Origin: Parcubacteria group bacterium GW2011_GWB1_37_13
GTDB taxonomy: Bacteria > Patescibacteriota > Minisyncoccia > Phycocordibacterales > UBA9973
Length of the DNA: 6,188 nt
Direction of reading: 5' to 3'
NCBI GenBank assembly: GCA_000990145.1
Contig: LBSW01000044.1
Location: 1-6,188 of the forward strand
Made by a program: the position numbers and the translations under genes. Numbering within the stretch: position 1 is the stretch's first letter; every line of letters begins with the position of its first letter. Under the pieces are notes generated by a model. The model saw only the letters and a program-made list of their open reading frames with translations, was not told the DNA's origin and searched no databases. This document shows positions 5,075 to 6,188 of this stretch, in pieces.

Positions 5075-6188
5075 ATGTCATTAAATTCAATTTCGCCGAT
5101 AGATGGACGCTATAAGAAATATACTGAGGCTCTTTCGAAATATTTTAGTGAATCGGCTTCAATGAAATATAAAATTATTGTGGAAGGGGAGTATTTGATT
5201 GCGCTTGCTGAAACCAAGAATGTAAATTTAAGAAAATTTTCCAAAAAAGAAAAAAGGATTGTTGGAAATTTATATAATTTGAACGAAAAAGATGCAAGGG
5301 TTATAAATAAAATAGAAACAAAGGGTTATAAAAATATAAAAGCCACCAATCATGATTTTAAAGCGATAGAATATTATATAAAAGAAAAACTCAAAAAAAC
5401 AAGTTTAAAAGATATTTTGGAATTTGTGCATTTTGGTTTGACCTCCGAAGATGCGAGCAATATTGCCTACGCTTTAATGATTGGCGAAAGTGTGAAGCGC
5501 GTATATTTTCCAGCTTTAAAAGATATTGTTAAAAAAATCGAAAAATTAACAAAAGAAAATGAAAATGTTCCCATGCTTGCCAGAACTCACGGACAATCGG
5601 CTTCGCCTACGACCTTTGGCAAGGAATTTAAAGTATTTTCTGAACGATTAAAACGCCAATTATCTCAATTAGAAAATCATAAACTGGAAGCTAAATTAAA
5701 TGGAGCTACAGGTAATTACAACGCTCTTTTTATCGCTTATCCTAAAATTGATTGGATAAAATTTTCTGCCTCGCTAGTTTCAAAAATAGGAAAATTAAGA
5801 GGGATTCCGCTTGAAGTGAATTTATACACTACTCAAATAGAACCGCACGATAGCTATATTGAACTCTTTGATATATTAAGACGCATAAATTACATTATTA
5901 TAAATTTTAATCAAGATTTATGGCGTTACATAAGCGATAATTGGATTATTCAAAGGCCGGTAAGGGGGGAAGTGGGATCTTCCACCATGCCGCATAAAAT
6001 AAATCCGTGGTTTTTAGAAAATAGCGAAGGAAATTTGGGAATGGCAAACGCTTTATTTGAATTTTTTGGACGAAAACTTCCTGTTTCTCGTTTGCAAAGA
6101 GATTTATCTGATTCCACAGTATTGCGAAACATAGGCACGGCCTTTGCGCATAGCTTAATTGGTTTTAAATATTTAGGCAAACAGTTGG
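5075..6188 (+). CDS. purB: PurB, adenylosuccinate lyase (3' end beyond window)
   Basis: PurB cleaves fumarate from SAICAR to give AICAR and from adenylosuccinate to give AMP, and so acts twice in the pathway. The frame stays open for 371 codons to the window edge; E. coli PurB has about 456, so roughly 80 residues are missing. It is the E. coli-type enzyme of the fumarase/aspartase superfamily. Motifs are SPIDGRY (7-13), TNHDFKAIEYYIKEKL, HFGLTSEDASN, ARTHGQSASPTT (169-180, with catalytic His172), NGATGNYNA, TTQIEPHDSYIELFD, the flexible-loop signature GSSTMPHKINP (301-311, carrying the catalytic serine), ENSEGNLGMANA and PVSRLQRDLSDSTVLRN. All key residues visible are intact. The ATG at 5075 places SPIDGRY at the usual distance from the N-terminus. 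No Shine-Dalgarno sequence precedes it. It follows the transporter stop by 18 bases, so it is probably expressed from the transporter promoter. Confidence 0.96.
   Translation, partial: MSLNSISPIDGRYKKYTEALSKYFSESASMKYKIIVEGEYLIALAETKNVNLRKFSKKEKRIVGNLYNLNEKDARVINKIETKGYKNIKATNHDFKAIEYYIKEKLKKTSLKDILEFVHFGLTSEDASNIAYALMIGESVKRVYFPALKDIVKKIEKLTKENENVPMLARTHGQSASPTTFGKEFKVFSERLKRQLSQLENHKLEAKLNGATGNYNALFIAYPKIDWIKFSASLVSKIGKLRGIPLEVNLYTTQIEPHDSYIELFDILRRINYIIINFNQDLWRYISDNWIIQRPVRGEVGSSTMPHKINPWFLENSEGNLGMANALFEFFGRKLPVSRLQRDLSDSTVLRNIGTAFAHSLIGFKYLGKQL

Noticed and set aside
4894..5115. Small + strand open frame across the end of the transporter and the start of purB
   Set aside because: It overlaps both real genes in another frame and has no motif or plausible start signal.
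1..6188. Alternative genetic code (TGA as glycine, as in some CPR lineages)
   Set aside because: All genes end at normal family lengths with TAA stops, or run open to the edge, without needing TGA read-through.

Overview
The window is AT-rich bacterial DNA that carries most of the second half of the de novo purine pathway. In order it holds the end of purH, complete purE, purM and purC, a two-gene insert that is not purine biosynthesis, and the first four fifths of purB. The compact spacing, lysine/asparagine/isoleucine-rich proteins, a winged-helix/Cas2-like regulator and a UMF1-type transporter of the kind common in Patescibacteria (CPR) genomes suggest such an organism. This placement rests on family resemblance and is not proven. 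Reading frames are full length with the standard code, so TGA is not used as a sense codon.

Bases 2-649 are the AICAR transformylase half of PurH. After a 61-base gap with a candidate promoter, purE (711-1238), purM (1250-2278) and purC (2280-3212) run head to tail with gaps of 11 and 1 bases, surely as one operon. PurM makes AIR, PurE carboxylates it (or its N5-carboxy form) to CAIR, PurC adds aspartate to give SAICAR, PurB removes fumarate to give AICAR, and PurH formylates and closes the ring to IMP. PurF, PurD, PurN/T, PurL/Q/S and PurK are not in the window.

Bases 3213-5074 break this run. A leftward gene (3288-3779) encodes a winged-helix domain fused to a Cas2-like ferredoxin fold, with no CRISPR array or other cas gene nearby. 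Diverging from it is a UMF1-family major facilitator protein (3878-5056), followed 18 bases later by purB, so purB is probably read from the transporter promoter.

The most unusual structure is around the regulator gene. Two 34-base sites, in inverted orientation, flank it (3240-3273 and 3801-3834). They share 22 of 34 positions, including an identical 8-base core and an identical 8-base outer arm at the same spacing. One overlaps the regulator's own -35 box. The two divergent promoters also share a 19-base sequence. Promoter -10 boxes lie within a few bases of the start codons, which points to leaderless transcripts, and no gene in the window has a clear Shine-Dalgarno sequence. PurE and the transporter each appear to lack an internal segment that their families normally have.
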